The notes: a model not told the origin generated them from the letters alone. A DNA stretch of 64,000 bases from Sphingobacterium micropteri (GCF_014692515.1 NZ_JACOIK010000010.1:124001-188000); one strand, 5' to 3'. Positions 27,977-38,592 are shown, numbered from the stretch's first letter. Program-made: numbers and translations.

Positions 27977-28812
27977 GGCTGTAAATATTTAGCATTTGAC
28001 AATTGTTTTAAAAAACCAGGATGGTTGGAAATTGCGTTGAAAAATAATTCGATATCAAAAGGTGTTTCTTCGCCATTGGTATTCGCTAGGATATTGACAT
28101 CGCCATTTGGCCTGCTTTCTGTGTACAACGCTTCTGGATACGTTCCTTGCCGGAATTTGATTTGCTTGTCCAGCTCATCAATTGAAGCATCCAGTGCCAA
28201 CGTATAGTTTTGCAAAATGAGCAAATGATCGATGAGTTGGTGGATATCCCGAATCTGATGGGTAGATATGATAATTGTCCTATCAGGAGACACATGCCGG
28301 GCCATCAATTTTCGAAATTGTGTTTTGGAGGGAATGTCGAGACCATTTGTTGGTTCGTCCATCAAAAGCAAACTTGTATTAGTTGCCAAGGCAAAAGCAA
28401 TGTTTACTTTTTTGCGCTGTCCATAAGACAATGACTTTATTTTTTCTCTCCGATTTACCTGAAATGCAATCAAAATATCTTCGAAATAGGATCGATCGAA
28501 CTTAGGGTACAATGAACCATAAATATCGAGGAAATTAGAGATAGTCCATGGCGGTAAATCGACTTCATCCGTTACGAAATAGACATCCGATAAGAATGTG
28601 ACCTCACGCGTTGAAGGTGAAAAACCGTTTGTTTTTACTGTTCCAGTTTTTGGAAACAACAGTCCGCAGATAAGTTTGAGAAATGTTGTTTTTCCGACGC
28701 CATTCAAACCTAATAGGCCATAAATGTGACCGGGTGAAAGCGTGGCACTGATATTATCAAAGATGGTCATATCTTTTTTGTAATGGAAAGAGAGATTATT
28801 GATTGCTATCAT
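27973..28812 (-). CDS. ABC transporter ATP-binding protein
   Basis: A 279-residue nucleotide-binding subunit: Walker A GLNGVGKTT, Q-loop region TFLSDVYFV, signature LSYGQRKK, Walker B LLLMDEPTNGLD, switch His in IIISTHQ. It is the first gene of a four-gene operon (ATPase, permease, YtrA-type regulator, anchored hypothetical protein), preceded by the operator palindrome and a terminator from the aldo/keto reductase gene. Confidence 0.95.
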   Translation of the reverse strand: MIAINNLSFHYKKDMTIFDNISATLSPGHIYGLLGLNGVGKTTFLKLICGLLFPKTGTVKTNGFSPSTREVTFLSDVYFVTDEVDLPPWTISNFLDIYGSLYPKFDRSYFEDILIAFQVNRREKIKSLSYGQRKKVNIAFALATNTSLLLMDEPTNGLDIPSKTQFRKLMARHVSPDRTIIISTHQIRDIHQLIDHLLILQNYTLALDASIDELDKQIKFRQGTYPEALYTESRPNGDVNILANTNGEETPFDIELFFNAISNHPGFLKQLSNAKYLQP

Positions 28813-28825
28813 AATAAATAGTTTT

Positions 28826-28849
28826 AGTGTATTAGTATGTTAATACACT
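28826..28849. promoter_or_regulatory. Palindromic YtrA-type operator
   Basis: 9-bp perfect arms, AGTGTATTA (28826-28834) and TAATACACT (28841-28849), are separated by 6 bp and centred about 25 bp before the ATPase start. The outer AGTGTA...TACACT halves resemble the operator reported for Bacillus YtrA (AGTGTA, spacer, TACACT). It is very probably the site of the GntR protein in the same operon. Confidence 0.75.
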
Positions 28850-28890
28850 GCAAATATAAAAGAAGAAATTGAAATTGCAAGAAATAATAA

Positions 28891-28925
28891 AAAAACGTCT
28901 CATAGTTTGGCTATGAGACGTTTTT
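28891..28925. terminator. Strong rho-independent terminator after the aldo/keto reductase gene
   Basis: A 15-bp stem (AAAAACGTCTCATAG at 28891-28905, complement 28911-28925) with a 5-base loop and A/T tails on both sides is able to stop transcription in either direction. Confidence 0.9.
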
Positions 28926-28941
28926 TAACGGTATTGGAGCT

Positions 28942-29931
28942 TTAAAAACCTTCTACCAATTGATTTATCGTTTCGATTTCTTCCGTTGTCAATTGAATAT
29001 CTATACTCTGCGCATTTTGGATAGCCTGCTGTGCATTGCGGGCTCCCGCTAATGCGATGGTGATACCAGGGCGTTCAATCGTCCATCTTAGCACCAATTG
29101 CCCTAAAGATGCATTTTTGCTGTCTGCAATAGGTTTTATCTTATCTAATAGCACATTTGTTTTCTCGATAAAGTCAGGTTGAAAATGAGGCGAAGACGCG
29201 CGGTGATCGCCTTCCTGAAAAGTATAGCTCGAATGAATTTTACCGGTTAACAGGCCACGTTGAAGTGGGCTATATGCTAAAATCGATTTGTTTTGTTTTA
29301 TACAATATGGCACTGTTTCCGCTTCAATGCCTCGGTTAACCATACTGAAAGCAACCTGGTTGGAAACGATATTTAATGTTTGTTCCGCTTCTGCGATTTG
29401 TGCGCTGGAGTAATTGCACACACCTGCGTAACGTACCTTTCCCTGTTCTATTAATCGAGAGACCGCTTCAAAAGTTTCCGAAATAAGTGTAGTGGAATCC
29501 GGCCAATGAATTTGATATAAATCAATATAGTCCGTTCTTAAACGTTTCAAGCTCTGCTCACACTCATATATGACACTTTCTTTTCCAGCATATCTGTAGA
29601 CATCTAATGCTTTACCATTGTTATCTTTCGTATGCATGGCGAAATCGCCTTTTGCGGAATTCAGATCCCACCGCATACCAAATTTTGTCAAGAGCTGTAC
29701 TTTATCACGCGAAATCTTCCGTACAGCTTCACCGACGATCTCCTCGCTTGTTCCCTGTCCGTATATAGGAGCGGTATCGATGGATGTTACGCCTACATCA
29801 TAAGAAGCCTGAATTGCTTCTACCGCTTCTTTTCTATCTGTTGAGCCCCACATCCATCCACCGGCTGCCCAAGCGCCGAATGTAATGGCAGATACTTGCA
29901 GATCACTGTTACCTAAGTTTCTATATTCCAT
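28942..29931 (-). CDS. Aldo/keto reductase
   Basis: A 329-residue NADPH-dependent oxidoreductase of the AKR superfamily ((beta/alpha)8 barrel). The catalytic residues are visible: Asp in SIDTAPIYG with Tyr in the same segment, Lys in QLLTKFGMRWD, and His in YQIHWPD. The C-terminal cofactor motif appears as ALAGARNAQQAIQN. The physiological substrate is not evident. It lies 18 bp after the M28 peptidase gene on the same strand. Confidence 0.92.
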   Translation of the reverse strand: MEYRNLGNSDLQVSAITFGAWAAGGWMWGSTDRKEAVEAIQASYDVGVTSIDTAPIYGQGTSEEIVGEAVRKISRDKVQLLTKFGMRWDLNSAKGDFAMHTKDNNGKALDVYRYAGKESVIYECEQSLKRLRTDYIDLYQIHWPDSTTLISETFEAVSRLIEQGKVRYAGVCNYSSAQIAEAEQTLNIVSNQVAFSMVNRGIEAETVPYCIKQNKSILAYSPLQRGLLTGKIHSSYTFQEGDHRASSPHFQPDFIEKTNVLLDKIKPIADSKNASLGQLVLRWTIERPGITIALAGARNAQQAIQNAQSIDIQLTTEEIETINQLVEGF

Positions 29932-29949
29932 ATCTGTTTGTTTTTCCCC

Positions 29950-31518
29950 TTACTCTTTATTAGAATCAACGGATAACCGCTTATCACGATTGGCAATTTC
30001 CCAAGTCACGTGGAATACCAATTTCTCCCGTTTTACCATCATCGGAAAGTCTATTTTGTCAACCGTATCTTCTGGCGTGTGGTAATGTGGGTGCAACCCC
30101 GAAAAAAAGAATGCGGACGGAATACCCTTTTCAGCAAAATTGTAATGATCAGAACGATAATATAAACGCATTGGGTCTTTAGGATCGTCATACATATAAT
30201 CCAATTCCATTTGCGTATAGGTATTGTTTGCAGTTTCTGTTATTTGCTTTAATGTAGAGCTCAATTTATCCAGTCCGATGGCGTGGATATAATTGTGGTT
30301 TCCGTTCAAATGCTTATCATCTATACGTCCAATCATATCCATATTGATACAGGCAACTGTATTTTCAAGCGGAAAGATAGGGTTTTCGACATAGAACTTC
30401 GAGCCTAGCAGTCCCTTTTCTTCGGCAGCTAAACCAATAAACAATAAACTTCTGCGAGGTCCTTTACCGTCTTTCTTCGCTTCTGTAAAAGTACGGGCAA
30501 GCTCCAATACGCCGACTGTACCTGAACCGTTATCGTCTGCCCCGGGAAAAAATGTGCCATCCGGTAGGATACCATCATGGTCATAATGCCCGACGATGAC
30601 AACAATCTCATTTTTTAAGTCTGAGCCTTCTAATAAGCCAAGTACATTGGGATCTGTCAACTTCTCTTTCGTAACACCCATTTCGGCCTCTAATTTTATC
30701 GGAATAGAGAACGTAGCAGGATTGCTTTTCTGCTGTTCAAGGCTGGTTTTACGCTTGGCAAGTATCTCATTTGCTAATTTTGGAGAAATATTGACCACTG
30801 GTGGTTTGAATGTACCCGAGACGTCATCATTTCCATCATCCAAAGAGAATCGCCCACTAACTAAACGTTTTCCGAACCTTTCCATGTTTTGATCAACATA
30901 ATCACCCGTTGCCAAAATCATTTTTGGATTTTTTTTGAGAAGCTCCTGCACTCGTTTAAATCGGCTACTGGCCCATTCCGACATTTTCGTGCTGCCTGTA
31001 ACGATGGAATGGCCGTTTGCATCTTTTGGTTCTCCTTCATTGATCACCAAAACCACCTTATCCCGGATGTCCAGATTAGCCAGATCATTATGTTTTTTGT
31101 CTTGAATGCCATACCCAACAAATATGATATCATCCGCGTAATAAGTGTTTTTTTTATGATCACCCTGTACGAAGAAATCTAGGCCATTTTCATAAGCCGT
31201 TCCATTTATCATGAACTGTTGTACTTGATAGGAAATCTTTGCCAGGTCTACAGGCTGGAAATAGCTCCCATCTACCGGTGCTTTTAAGCCGTAAGAAGCA
31301 AACTGTTCGGCAAGGTAGTGTGCCGTTTTTTCACCGCCTTGTTGACCCGTGCCACGCCCTTCAAACGATGGTGATGCCAATAATGTCAAATGCTCGCGTG
31401 CGGTTTCCACTGTCAGGAGATCCGCATATTTTACTTGTACCGAATCTTGTCGTTGTGCTACGACACAGCTATGGAGTACCGGAACGAGCAAAAAAGCTGT
31501 AATCCAATTTTTAATCAT
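29950..31518 (-). CDS. M28-family zinc aminopeptidase, exported (probable lipoprotein)
   Basis: About 522 residues from the ATG at 31518 (MIKNWITAFLLVPVLHSC), a signal peptide with lipobox LHSC. A PA domain is inserted in the first half. The M28 catalytic domain has the zinc ligands in IVGHYDHDG and GADDNGSGTVGVLELA, the Glu base/ligand in GLAAEEKGLLGS, a further Asp in INMDMIGRI and a last His in HYHTPEDTVDKI. It probably trims peptides in the periplasm. The longer start at 31545 adds nine residues in front of the signal peptide and is not used. Confidence 0.92.
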   Translation of the reverse strand: MIKNWITAFLLVPVLHSCVVAQRQDSVQVKYADLLTVETAREHLTLLASPSFEGRGTGQQGGEKTAHYLAEQFASYGLKAPVDGSYFQPVDLAKISYQVQQFMINGTAYENGLDFFVQGDHKKNTYYADDIIFVGYGIQDKKHNDLANLDIRDKVVLVINEGEPKDANGHSIVTGSTKMSEWASSRFKRVQELLKKNPKMILATGDYVDQNMERFGKRLVSGRFSLDDGNDDVSGTFKPPVVNISPKLANEILAKRKTSLEQQKSNPATFSIPIKLEAEMGVTKEKLTDPNVLGLLEGSDLKNEIVVIVGHYDHDGILPDGTFFPGADDNGSGTVGVLELARTFTEAKKDGKGPRRSLLFIGLAAEEKGLLGSKFYVENPIFPLENTVACINMDMIGRIDDKHLNGNHNYIHAIGLDKLSSTLKQITETANNTYTQMELDYMYDDPKDPMRLYYRSDHYNFAEKGIPSAFFFSGLHPHYHTPEDTVDKIDFPMMVKREKLVFHVTWEIANRDKRLSVDSNKE

Positions 31519-31588
31519 AACGCATATTAAATCTCTATCTAGCATCCCGTCGATCCCTGACTGCTAGCATTTACTATTTCACCTCACA

Positions 31589-32026
31589 CTATGTACAGGC
31601 GATCTTATTTACACGTGTGCCGTGTCGGCCTCCTTCAAAATCGGTGGTCAAAAATGTTTTTACAATTTTTTTCGCCAGTTCGATGTCGATAAAGCGAGCA
31701 GGAATGCATACGATATTCGCATTATTATGTTGCCTTGCTAAGGCTGATATTTCGTTTTGCCATGCAATAGCAGCCCGAATACCTTGATGTTTATTGGCTG
31801 TAATAGCTACGCCATTGGCACTCCCACAGACTAATATCCCCAATTCGTTTTGACCGTTTTCGATACTCGTAGCTACCGGGTGTGCAAAATCAGGATAATC
31901 TACGGAGTCGGCTGTTGCCGGACCAAAATCTTCTACCGTGTAACCTTCATCTTGAAGAAACGCAAGTACAGCCGTTTTATATTCAAATCCGGCATGGTCA
32001 CTTCCTATTGCAATTTTTTTAGACAT
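31589..32026 (-). CDS. rpiB: Ribose-5-phosphate isomerase B
   Basis: A 145-residue RpiB (LacAB family), interconverting ribose-5-P and ribulose-5-P. Motifs are KIAIGSDHAGFEYK, DYPDFAHPVA, LVCGSANGVAITANKHQGIRAA with the catalytic Cys, and HNNANIVCIPAR. It is downstream of tatC by 9 bp. Confidence 0.96.
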   Translation of the reverse strand: MSKKIAIGSDHAGFEYKTAVLAFLQDEGYTVEDFGPATADSVDYPDFAHPVATSIENGQNELGILVCGSANGVAITANKHQGIRAAIAWQNEISALARQHNNANIVCIPARFIDIELAKKIVKTFLTTDFEGGRHGTRVNKIACT

Positions 32027-32035
32027 GATCTTTTT

Positions 32036-32908
32036 TTATTTCTGATTATAAAATTCCTTTTCTTTTTCTAGTTTTCGCTTATGGACATTTGCAGACACCA
32101 TGATACTCAACTCATAAAGCAGAAACATAGGGGCACTGACAGTCAATAAGGTGATTACATCGGCTGTTGGCGTGATGATAGCAGCAATGATTAAAATAAT
32201 GACGACAGCATATCGTCTGCTTGCCCGCATAAAGGCTGGAGTCATCAAACCCAGTTTAGATAATATAAATATCACGATAGGTAGCAAAAATACAACGCCG
32301 CAACCTAATGTTAATGTAGCTATAAGCGACAAGTAAGAGTCAATCGTAATTTGATTGGTGATTTCTTCGCTTAAAGATACATTAGCCAAGAAATTGACGG
32401 AGAGCGGAACGACAATATAATAACCAAATAATGCGCCGATAACAAATAGTACGGTCGCGTAAAAAACAAACCCACGTGCAGAACTCTTTTCTACTTCTGT
32501 TAGAGCAGGCTTTATAAAGAGCCAGATTTCGAAGAGTAAATAAGGAAAGCCCAGTGCAACAGCCATCAATAAACACGAATTGATCTGCAACATAAACTGC
32601 CCTGCCATCTCCGTATTGATGATATTAAAAGGGATTTTTTCTACACAAAAACCATCCAAATTGAGCAAATCGCCCACTTTACACATCATCCGATAGGTCC
32701 AGAAGTCGAGGTTTTTCGGCCCCATAATAATCTGATTGAAGACGAAATCGTAAAAGGTGAAGGAAAGGATAGCAAATACCGCAATAGCGATAACTGAACG
32801 TATAATATGCCATCTAAGCACTTCCAAGTGTTCAAAGAATGACATTTCTCCTTCGAGGTTCTTTCCTTTTTGTTTTATAGCTTTAATTAAATCGTTTGAT
32901 GTTGACAT
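32036..32908 (-). CDS. tatC: Sec-independent protein translocase TatC
   Basis: About 290 residues from MSTSNDLIKAIKQ (32908). The six-helix receptor subunit of the twin-arginine system recognises RR signal peptides. The N-terminal signature is SFFEHLEVLRWHIIRS; other family segments are YLLFEIWLFIKPAL and, near the end, RYAVVIILIIAAIITPTAD. The start at 32944 would add 12 residues over the terminator stem and is less likely. At least one Tat substrate is encoded in the window (7.4-8.4 kb). Confidence 0.95.
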   Translation of the reverse strand: MSTSNDLIKAIKQKGKNLEGEMSFFEHLEVLRWHIIRSVIAIAVFAILSFTFYDFVFNQIIMGPKNLDFWTYRMMCKVGDLLNLDGFCVEKIPFNIINTEMAGQFMLQINSCLLMAVALGFPYLLFEIWLFIKPALTEVEKSSARGFVFYATVLFVIGALFGYYIVVPLSVNFLANVSLSEEITNQITIDSYLSLIATLTLGCGVVFLLPIVIFILSKLGLMTPAFMRASRRYAVVIILIIAAIITPTADVITLLTVSAPMFLLYELSIMVSANVHKRKLEKEKEFYNQK

Positions 32909-32934
32909 CCTAATGTTGTTTCTGAAACAAAACA

Positions 32935-32968
32935 AAAATACCATTCTTATTTAGAAGAATGGTATTTT
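32935..32968. terminator. Terminator after accC
   Basis: A perfect 14-bp stem (AAAATACCATTCTT, 32935-32948; complement 32955-32968) with a 6-base loop and A/T-rich flanks lies between accC and tatC. Confidence 0.85.
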
Positions 32969-32988
32969 AACTGTATGTAAAGGAAATT

Positions 32989-34350
32989 TTATTCAACCTC
33001 TTCGTCCGGATATTCCGTGAGGTCAAATGTTTCCATGAATTTTGTTGTAAAATTGCCCGCTCTAAAGTTTGGGTCACGCATTAAACGTATGTGAAGCGGA
33101 ATCGTTGTTTTTACGCCCTCGATCACAAACTCACGCAATGCGCGCTCCATGGTATTGATAGCTTCTTCACGTGTTTGTGCAACACAAATTAATTTGGCGA
33201 TCATCGAGTCGTAATTCGGAGGGATGGTATATCCCGCATATACATGTGTATCTACGCGAACCCCATGTCCACCTGGCGAATGAAAATTTGTAATTCTACC
33301 TGGTGACGGACGGAAATTGTTGAAGGGATCTTCCGCGTTAATACGACATTCAATGGCGTGTCCGGTTGGTTCGTAACTTTTTCCAGAAATCGGAATACCC
33401 GCAGCTACCTTAATCTGTTCTTTGATAAGATCAAAATTGATGACCTCTTCTGTAACAGGGTGTTCGACCTGAATACGCGTATTCATCTCCATGAAATAGA
33501 AGTTACGGTGTTTATCGACCAAAAATTCGATCGTACCCGCTCCTTCGTAATTTACAGCCTGTGCACCTTTGATGGCAGCTTCTCCCATTTTTTCGCGAAG
33601 TTCTGGGGTAATAAATGGAGAAGGCGCTTCTTCTACCAGTTTTTGATGACGTCGCTGTATCGAACAATCACGTTCTGATAAATGACAAACCTTACCATAT
33701 TGATCTCCAATCACCTGTATTTCGATGTGACGGGGATCTTCTACAAATTTTTCTAGGTAGATTCCATCGTTGCCGAATGCTGCTCCGGCTTCTTGACGGG
33801 CAGAATCCCATGCGGGTTCAAACTCTCCGTCATTCCACACAATACGCATTCCACGTCCACCTCCACCAGCAGTAGCTTTTAAGATAACAGGATAACCAAT
33901 TTCATTGGCCAGTTTAATACCTGTTTTTACATCTGGAACTAAACCATCAGAACCGGGGACTGTGGGTACGCCTGCTTGTTTCATGGTTTCTTTCGCCGAG
34001 GCTTTGTCACCCATTTTCTCTATTTGTTCAGCTGTGGCGCCAATGAATTTAATCCCATATTCGGCACAGATGGCGGAAAATTTCGCGTTTTCGGATAAAA
34101 AACCATATCCAGGATGGATGGCATCCGCATTTGTTAATTCGGCTGCCGAAATGATATTGGGAATACTTAGATAAGAATCTTTACTTGCAGGAGGTCCGAT
34201 ACAAACAGCCTCGTCTGCGAAACGTACATGTAAGCTATCGCGGTCTGCCGTAGAATAAACAGCAACACTTTTAATACCCATTTCGCGACAAGTACGAATG
34301 ATACGAAGCGCAATCTCCCCTCTATTTGCTATTAATATTTTTTTGAACAT
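32989..34350 (-). CDS. accC: Acetyl-CoA carboxylase, biotin carboxylase subunit
   Basis: A 453-residue biotin carboxylase that carboxylates biotin on AccB. Full set of motifs: [34 protein letters not shown], the ATP-grasp Gly-rich loop [28 protein letters not shown]. The length is normal. It is the last gene of the DUF177-rpmF-plsX-fabH-accB-accC series and starts 14 bp after accB. Confidence 0.98.
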   Translation of the reverse strand: MFKKILIANRGEIALRIIRTCREMGIKSVAVYSTADRDSLHVRFADEAVCIGPPASKDSYLSIPNIISAAELTNADAIHPGYGFLSENAKFSAICAEYGIKFIGATAEQIEKMGDKASAKETMKQAGVPTVPGSDGLVPDVKTGIKLANEIGYPVILKATAGGGGRGMRIVWNDGEFEPAWDSARQEAGAAFGNDGIYLEKFVEDPRHIEIQVIGDQYGKVCHLSERDCSIQRRHQKLVEEAPSPFITPELREKMGEAAIKGAQAVNYEGAGTIEFLVDKHRNFYFMEMNTRIQVEHPVTEEVINFDLIKEQIKVAAGIPISGKSYEPTGHAIECRINAEDPFNNFRPSPGRITNFHSPGGHGVRVDTHVYAGYTIPPNYDSMIAKLICVAQTREEAINTMERALREFVIEGVKTTIPLHIRLMRDPNFRAGNFTTKFMETFDLTEYPDEEVE

Positions 34351-34364
34351 TTTTTGTAATCTCC

Positions 34365-34859
34365 TTATGATGGATCAACTAAGAATAGGGGTTGATCGAA
34401 TTCTACAGGTTCTGCGTCATTTACCAAGATTTTTACAATCTTACCCGAAACCTCTGATTCAATTTCATTAAAAAGCTTCATAGCCTCCACAATACATAAT
34501 ATTTTACCCGGTGCGATATCGTCACCTACATTTACAAATAGGGGTTTATCCGGGCCAGAAGCACGGTAAAAGGTACCGATCATAGGTGACTTTACGGTGA
34601 TGAGGTTTGGAGACTCGGCCGCGGGTGCGTTCGATGCTGGTGCTACTGGTGTTGGATTGGCCGGTGCCACCGGTGTAGCTGATGCAACAGGTTGTGGCGG
34701 AAGTGCTACTGGATTTGGAACGGTCGCCGTAACATAAGTCGGCTCCTGAGTTGTTTTTATAGTAATTTTAAAGTCTTTTTCTTCGATAGCGACTTCGTTC
34801 ACACCTGATTTAGCAACAAATTTGATCAGGTCTTGAATCTGTTTAATATCCATACTCAT
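34365..34859 (-). CDS. accB: Biotin carboxyl carrier protein of acetyl-CoA carboxylase
   Basis: A 164-residue BCCP. It has an N-terminal helical region, a Pro/Ala/Val-rich flexible linker (about residues 45-85), and a biotinyl domain with the lysine in [11 protein letters not shown]. The thumb residues are in the segment [20 protein letters not shown]. It is directly upstream of accC. Confidence 0.97.
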   Translation of the reverse strand: MSMDIKQIQDLIKFVAKSGVNEVAIEEKDFKITIKTTQEPTYVTATVPNPVALPPQPVASATPVAPANPTPVAPASNAPAAESPNLITVKSPMIGTFYRASGPDKPLFVNVGDDIAPGKILCIVEAMKLFNEIESEVSGKIVKILVNDAEPVEFDQPLFLVDPS

Positions 34860-34959
34860 ATTTCTAGTAGGTTTGTTTCTTGTGTATAAATTTCTTACGA
34901 TAAATTTTCACCCCAGATTTAAGGCTAACGCATAACTGGGACAAAGTTAAATAATATTT

Positions 34960-35958
34960 TTATGCTTTTGTATAAGCCCATTTGAGATAAACCGCTCCCC
35001 AGGTAAAACCACCACCAAAAGCTGCTAATATTAAGTTATCTCCTTTTTTTAACTGGTTCTCCCACTCCCAAAGGCAAAGTGGAATCGTACCACTGGTTGT
35101 ATTTCCGTATTTATGGATATTGACCATAACTTTATCTTCGGAAAGTCCGGCACGTTCCGCAGTAGCATCGATTATGCGTTTGTTTGCTTGATGCGGTACA
35201 AGCCAATCCACGTCTTCTGATGTCAAATGGTTTTTTTCCATTACTTCTACAGCCACATCGGCCATATTGGTGACGGCAAATTTAAATACGGTACGTCCTT
35301 CTTGATAAGCATAGTGAAGACCAGCGTCTACAGTTTGATGGGTTGCCGGATTTAAAGAACCTCCACCTTTTATATTTAAATATGGGCCTCCTGAACCATC
35401 AGTTTTCAAAACCGCATCGATAATTCCGTTGTCCTCATCATTTGGTTCCAACAATACACATCCACAGCCGTCACCAAATAAAATACAGGTATTACGATCT
35501 TCGTAATTAACGACAGATGACATTTTATCGGCACCTACCACCAGGACCTTTTTGTGTTTACCCGATTCTATAAATTGAGCTGCAGTAGTCAAACCAAATA
35601 GAAAACCAGAACATGCTGCTTGGAGATCGTACCCCCAAGCTTTCTTAGCACCAATTTTATCCGCTAAAATATTTGCTGTTGCCGGAAACAGCATATCCGG
35701 CGTACTGGTACAGAAGATGATCAATTCAATTTCGTCCGCGGAAATACCACGCTTTTCCAATAAACCTTTAACGGCTGGAACAGCCAAGTCCGATGTAGCC
35801 TTACCTTCTCCTTTAAGGATTCTCCGCTCTTTAATTCCTGTCCGTGTTACAATCCACTCATCGTTGGTGTCAACCATCGTTTCCAGTTCCTGATTTGTTA
35901 GGACGTAGTCAGGAACGTATCCGTTTACTGCAGTAATTGCAGCATGTATTTTTGACAT
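34960..35958 (-). CDS. fabH: 3-oxoacyl-ACP synthase III
   Basis: A 332-residue KAS III, the initiating condensing enzyme of fatty-acid synthesis. The catalytic Cys is in [12 protein letters not shown], His in [13 protein letters not shown] and Asn in [13 protein letters not shown]. The ATG at 35958 ([17 protein letters not shown]) is preferred over 36009, which would run back into plsX. Gap to plsX is 7 bp. Confidence 0.97.
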   Translation of the reverse strand: MSKIHAAITAVNGYVPDYVLTNQELETMVDTNDEWIVTRTGIKERRILKGEGKATSDLAVPAVKGLLEKRGISADEIELIIFCTSTPDMLFPATANILADKIGAKKAWGYDLQAACSGFLFGLTTAAQFIESGKHKKVLVVGADKMSSVVNYEDRNTCILFGDGCGCVLLEPNDEDNGIIDAVLKTDGSGGPYLNIKGGGSLNPATHQTVDAGLHYAYQEGRTVFKFAVTNMADVAVEVMEKNHLTSEDVDWLVPHQANKRIIDATAERAGLSEDKVMVNIHKYGNTTSGTIPLCLWEWENQLKKGDNLILAAFGGGFTWGAVYLKWAYTKA

Positions 35959-35965
35959 ATATAAA

Positions 35966-36904
35966 TTAATTGAAAGCAGACCTGATTTTATCGATGATTT
36001 GCGACTCAATCATGTCTTTTGATAATAAAACCATATTTTTAATAGCTTCAGGAGTCGAAATGCCGTGCCCGATAATAACCGGTGCATTCACGCCTAAAAT
36101 AGGACTTCCACCATAACGCTCATAATTGAATCTATCAAAAAAATCATCCTTCATTCCCTTTTTTAAGGTCACTACATAAAAAGATTCGGCGAGTTTCAAT
36201 ACCACATTACCCGTAAACCCATCACAAACATACACGTCTGCAGCGTCTGTAAAAAGATCGCGGCCTTCGGTATTGCCAATAAAATTTATCTTTTTATTCT
36301 GTTGGAGCAGGGGGTAGGTTGATATGGTTAAATTGTTTCCCTTTTCTTCTTCTTCACCAATGTTTAGCAAGCCGACTTTGGGCGTTTCTACGCCATAAAT
36401 ATATTGCATATATAAGCTTCCCAAGGTCGCAAATTGTGATAGCATTTCGGGCTTGCAGTCCGCATTCGCGCCTACATCCAATAAAATGCCATAACCACTT
36501 TTAATCTTAGGAACATTCGTTGCAATAGCTGGGCGAAGAACGCCCGGAATTGCCTTGACACTAAATACGGCTCCAACAAGCATCGCTCCCGTGTTGCCAG
36601 CAGAAGCAAAAGAGTCGATTTCGCCATTCTTCAGCAATTCAAATCCTTTAGCAATGCTAGAGTTAGGTTTTTGGGTAATGGCCTTGGTAGGATGTTCATG
36701 CATGCTTATGTTTTCGGGAGCATGTATGTAATCAAATTTGTCGGGATCCGCTCCAGCGTGCTTTAACCGTTCGATGGTGTCTTGTTGATCGCCTATAAGA
36801 ACAAGACGTTGTCCCTCCTGTAGTACTTTTTGGGCTTCAATAGCTCCATTTATGGTGGAGTCGGGGGCGTAATCCCCGCCTAAAACGTCTAAACCAATCT
36901 TCAT
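35966..36904 (-). CDS. plsX: Phosphate acyltransferase PlsX
   Basis: A 312-residue acyl-ACP:phosphate acyltransferase, the first step of the PlsX/PlsY phospholipid route. Family segments: [64 protein letters not shown]. It lies between rpmF and fabH, as in most bacteria. Confidence 0.97.
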   Translation of the reverse strand: MKIGLDVLGGDYAPDSTINGAIEAQKVLQEGQRLVLIGDQQDTIERLKHAGADPDKFDYIHAPENISMHEHPTKAITQKPNSSIAKGFELLKNGEIDSFASAGNTGAMLVGAVFSVKAIPGVLRPAIATNVPKIKSGYGILLDVGANADCKPEMLSQFATLGSLYMQYIYGVETPKVGLLNIGEEEEKGNNLTISTYPLLQQNKKINFIGNTEGRDLFTDAADVYVCDGFTGNVVLKLAESFYVVTLKKGMKDDFFDRFNYERYGGSPILGVNAPVIIGHGISTPEAIKNMVLLSKDMIESQIIDKIRSAFN

Positions 36905-36934
36905 TCGTTATTATTTATCATCAATAATACGCAA

Positions 36935-36988
36935 AAACATCCCAAATTAAAGTATAAAAATTGAATTTTACACCTATTTGGGATGTTT
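36935..36988 (-). terminator. Stem-loop between rpmF and plsX
   Basis: 13-bp arms AAACATCCCAAAT (36935-36947) and ATTTGGGATGTTT (36976-36988) enclose a 28-base AT-rich loop just after the rpmF stop. It is probably a partial terminator or processing site that separates ribosomal protein expression from lipid gene expression. Confidence 0.65.
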
Positions 36989-37008
36989 AATTTCGTTGAA
37001 TGATCTCG

Positions 37009-37200
37009 TTAGACAGCAGCGGTGTTTTCAATAATCAATTTTCCGTTGTAATATAAATTACCATCTACTGTATATGCACGGTGAGGTGTATGTACTGCAC
37101 CTGTTTCTTTGCATACAGTTAACGTAGGTCTTTCAGCCTTATAATGTGTTCTTCTTTTGTCCCTTCTTGATTTAGAAGTTTTACGTTTTGGATGTGCCAT
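37009..37200 (-). CDS. rpmF: 50S ribosomal protein L32
   Basis: A 63-residue bL32: MAHPKRKTSKSRRDKRRTHY, then VCKETGAVHTPHRAY. Only one cysteine is present, so this is the zinc-free (C-minus) form. It sits 14 bp after the DUF177 gene in the conserved yceD-rpmF-plsX order. Confidence 0.97.
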   Translation of the reverse strand: MAHPKRKTSKSRRDKRRTHYKAERPTLTVCKETGAVHTPHRAYTVDGNLYYNGKLIIENTAAV

Positions 37201-37214
37201 CTCGTATTTCTGTT

Positions 37215-37763
37215 TTAGTTATTTTTAATTTTCTTTAATATATCCCAACGTGGGTCTGTTTTTTCTTCTGTCTCTTTGTCTGTTTCCAAATCCGGCGAAT
37301 CGCTCAATTTTGCTAGCATTTCCGGATCGCAGCTTGCATTTATGCCCTGCTCTGAACATTTATTGTAATAAGGAACGCGAACATTGATGTATTCATAAAG
37401 CAATCCAGCAATATCCAATTCGTAATCCGTTTTGGATAATACCAGTACATCTTCGGTTTCCTGATTCCAGTCGTCATTTGTAAACTTGACAAGTAATCGC
37501 TCTTGGAAGTCCTGTGCAGCATCAAAGGCTGTTAAACAAACATCACATGTCAATTGAATGGTGCCATGCACATGAAAGTTTACAATCAGCATGTTTTCCT
37601 GCTTCTGTAACTCTACATCTGCTTTGAGTTGCCCCTTCTTTACCAGCGAGTGTTCATAACAATCAAAGAACTTATCATCAATATCAAACTCGAAATTGTG
37701 CTTTCCAGTTGTTAACCCTGAAAAAGGAATTCTATAATATTTTAGATGTTTCACAATCTGCAT
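37215..37763 (-). CDS. DUF177 (YceD-family) protein
   Basis: About 182 residues from MQIVKHLKYYRIPF (37763). The conserved Cys pair in IQLTCDVCLTAFDA and the acidic C-terminus ending in EKTDPRWDILKKIKNN are typical of YceD, which is linked to 23S rRNA/ribosome assembly in several organisms. It heads the operon that continues with rpmF. Confidence 0.92.
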   Translation of the reverse strand: MQIVKHLKYYRIPFSGLTTGKHNFEFDIDDKFFDCYEHSLVKKGQLKADVELQKQENMLIVNFHVHGTIQLTCDVCLTAFDAAQDFQERLLVKFTNDDWNQETEDVLVLSKTDYELDIAGLLYEYINVRVPYYNKCSEQGINASCDPEMLAKLSDSPDLETDKETEEKTDPRWDILKKIKNN

Positions 37764-37815
37764 TCGAGCGTGCAAAATTAATTATTATTTCAGTAAAAAG
37801 GAAACTTTTTGCAAA

Positions 37816-38478
37816 TTATTGTTCGTCCTCGCCGTAATAATATTTACCCAGTTCTATTTTCTCTCTACCATTAGCCATACGCCAGCGATTGGTATCGCGC
37901 AATGAATAAGCACAACCACAATACTCTTGCATATAGAATTTTTCGCGTTTGCTGATTTCCAGCATGCGCGCCGATCCCCCCTTTTTCCGCCAATTGAGTG
38001 TCCAATATTCCATTTCTGGATGTCGGGAAGCTGCCCGTAATCCGCAATCATTGATTTGTTCCATGGTTTTCCACCGGGAAATGCCTAACGAGCTCGATAT
38101 AACGTCAAATCCATGCTCCGCAGCGTATTCGGCTGTTTTTTCAAACCGCATATCGAAACACATCGTACAACGTATACCACGTTCCGGTTCATCTTCCATG
38201 CCTTTTGCCAACTCGAACCAATGGTCTACATCGTAATCTGCATCAACAAAAGGAATGCCGTGCTTTTCTGCAAAACGGATGTTTTCTTCCTTGCGCAAAT
38301 CATATTCTTTACGCGGATGGATATTCGGATTGTAGAAATAAATCGTAAAGTCGATGTCGGAAGCAATCAGGGCTTCCATAACCTCACCGGAGCAAGGGGC
38401 ACAGCAAGAGTGCAATAATAGTTTCTTGCCGCCATTCGGCAAATTTAGCTTCTCGCGTTTAAACTCCTTGTTGTCCAT
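37816..38478 (-). CDS. queH: Epoxyqueuosine reductase QueH
   Basis: A 220-residue QueH (DUF208) catalysing the last step of queuosine tRNA modification; it replaces the cobalamin enzyme QueG. Metal/cluster cysteines are visible in [14 protein letters not shown] (Cys25, 26, 29), [17 protein letters not shown] and [15 protein letters not shown]. The downstream gap to DUF177 is 40 bp. Confidence 0.95.
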   Translation of the reverse strand: MDNKEFKREKLNLPNGGKKLLLHSCCAPCSGEVMEALIASDIDFTIYFYNPNIHPRKEYDLRKEENIRFAEKHGIPFVDADYDVDHWFELAKGMEDEPERGIRCTMCFDMRFEKTAEYAAEHGFDVISSSLGISRWKTMEQINDCGLRAASRHPEMEYWTLNWRKKGGSARMLEISKREKFYMQEYCGCAYSLRDTNRWRMANGREKIELGKYYYGEDEQ

Positions 38479-38559
38479 GATAACCGTGCATTTAAAATAT
38501 GATGCAATTTTACGGAAAACTGCTAGATTTTACAAAAGTTCGTTAACGGTTGTCGCAGG

Positions 38560-38592
38560 TTTGCCGATATACACGTTTATTTTTTACTTTTG
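38560..38592 (+). promoter_or_regulatory. Bacteroidota-type promoter of the first propeller lipoprotein gene
   Basis: TTTG at 38560-38563 and TACTTTTG at 38585-38592 (21-bp spacing) match the TTTG / TAnnTTTG consensus of the Bacteroidota primary sigma factor. The start codon is 24 bp further. Confidence 0.65.
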
